From assembly GCF_029227915.1 (NCBI RefSeq), contig NC_079884.1, positions 7,380,001 through 7,440,000 on the forward strand: a DNA stretch of 60,000 bases. The letters run 5' to 3'. The stretch is from Hydractinia symbiolongicarpus (taxonomy: Eukaryota > Cnidaria > Hydrozoa > Anthoathecata > Hydractiniidae). Below the pieces are notes generated by a model that had not been told where the DNA came from, did no database searches, and saw only the letters and a list, made by a program, of their open reading frames with translations. Within the stretch, counting starts at the first letter, position 1; each line of letters opens with the position of its first letter. This document shows, piece by piece, positions 59,600-60,000 of the stretch. The position numbers and the translations under genes are program-made.

Positions 59600-59693
59600 T
59601 ACTGTATTTCCTCAAATTTTCAATTTTATTTTTGTAGATGCGGCGCTTCGGCGCAGTAATAAGAGGGCGGCGCTAAATAGAGGAAATATGGTA
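59600..59693. mobile_element. Very short MITE, 94 bp
   Basis: The left end TACTGTATTTCCTC and the inverted right end TACCATATTTCCTC are near-perfect terminal repeats. The interior contains GGCGCTTCGGCGC. A TA target site is possible. No coding capacity. Confidence 0.6.
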
Positions 59694-60000
59694 TGTGAAT
59701 TTCAACTTCGGCATTCTATATTTTATGAAGCGCTCTTAAAAATAGAATAAAATGGGACATGTAGTCAAATTCTTTGTTTGCGAAATTCGCAAAACAAAAT
59801 TCCTGTAAAATATTAGGGCTTTCTGTTTACTTGAGAATTTTCTTCAAATGTCTCGCAAAAATTAATTCCCCTTAAGGTATTTAAATAAACATTACATTCA
59901 ACATTAATTAATTGATTTACCCATTAGCTAACAGAGGGTTATATAATATCGGGGCTACCTGTGTAACATTCTACATATAGCTTGTGGCACACCAAGCCTA
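59694..60000. other. Intergenic DNA, no gene seen
   Basis: AT-rich window end, nothing supported. Confidence 0.4.

Noticed and set aside
1-60000. CRISPR arrays, bacterial operons, rRNA genes
   Set aside because: None seen; introns, TATA boxes and LINEs show that the DNA is eukaryotic.

Overview
The window is AT-rich, intron-containing animal DNA with small phase-consistent introns (about 60-280 bp), TATA-driven small secreted-protein genes, and many LINE, Helitron-like and MITE remnants. Two tandem chitin-binding type-2 (CBM14-like) secreted genes, a giant EAR-repeat extracellular protein and the overall base composition suggest a cnidarian, most likely a hydrozoan (chitin-bearing perisarc). 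This taxonomic call is inference, since no species marker is present.

Layout. 1-5.5 kb: mostly non-coding, with a perfect 21-bp hairpin, a diverged tandem repeat, and a forward-strand pseudogene (2688-3671) of a secreted six-cysteine protein family. 5.5-26.4 kb: three diverged copies of one segmental duplication. Unit 1 (about 5.5-13.7 kb) and unit 2 (about 14.8-22.4 kb) each carry one apparently intact 208-aa member of that family on the minus strand. Unit 3 (about 22.4-26.4 kb) starts inside the unit and lacks the gene. Unit 1 also has a possible 79-aa secreted gene whose counterpart in unit 2 is broken. Later insertions (a LINE 3' end, a TTAA-flanked element, a Helitron-like element) can be recognised by comparing the units. 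26.5-29.1 kb: a decayed LINE that has lost its reverse-transcriptase catalytic segment.

29.1-39 kb: largely non-coding, holding one class A GPCR gene (minus, 31632-32735) and a 308-bp MITE. 39.0-46.4 kb: a ten-exon gene for a 2116-aa secreted protein, in which two EAR-repeat regions bracket about 27 copies of a roughly 45-residue repeat; every exon phase closes. 46.4-49 kb: Helitron-like fragments. 49.05-50.7 kb: a two-exon Tctex1-domain (dynein light chain-like) gene with a 15-nt coding first exon. 54.9-59 kb: a convergent pair of paralogous four-exon genes for secreted double CBM14-like proteins.

Most notable are the secreted six-cysteine family and the EAR-repeat protein. The first is predicted helical, has five exons with mostly phase-0 introns, is tandemly duplicated and evolves quickly, resembling in form (not in proven homology) a helical-cytokine locus. 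The genes do not form an operon or an obvious pathway; the common theme is secreted and cell-surface proteins. All gene models were built by hand from splice consensus and paralogue comparison.
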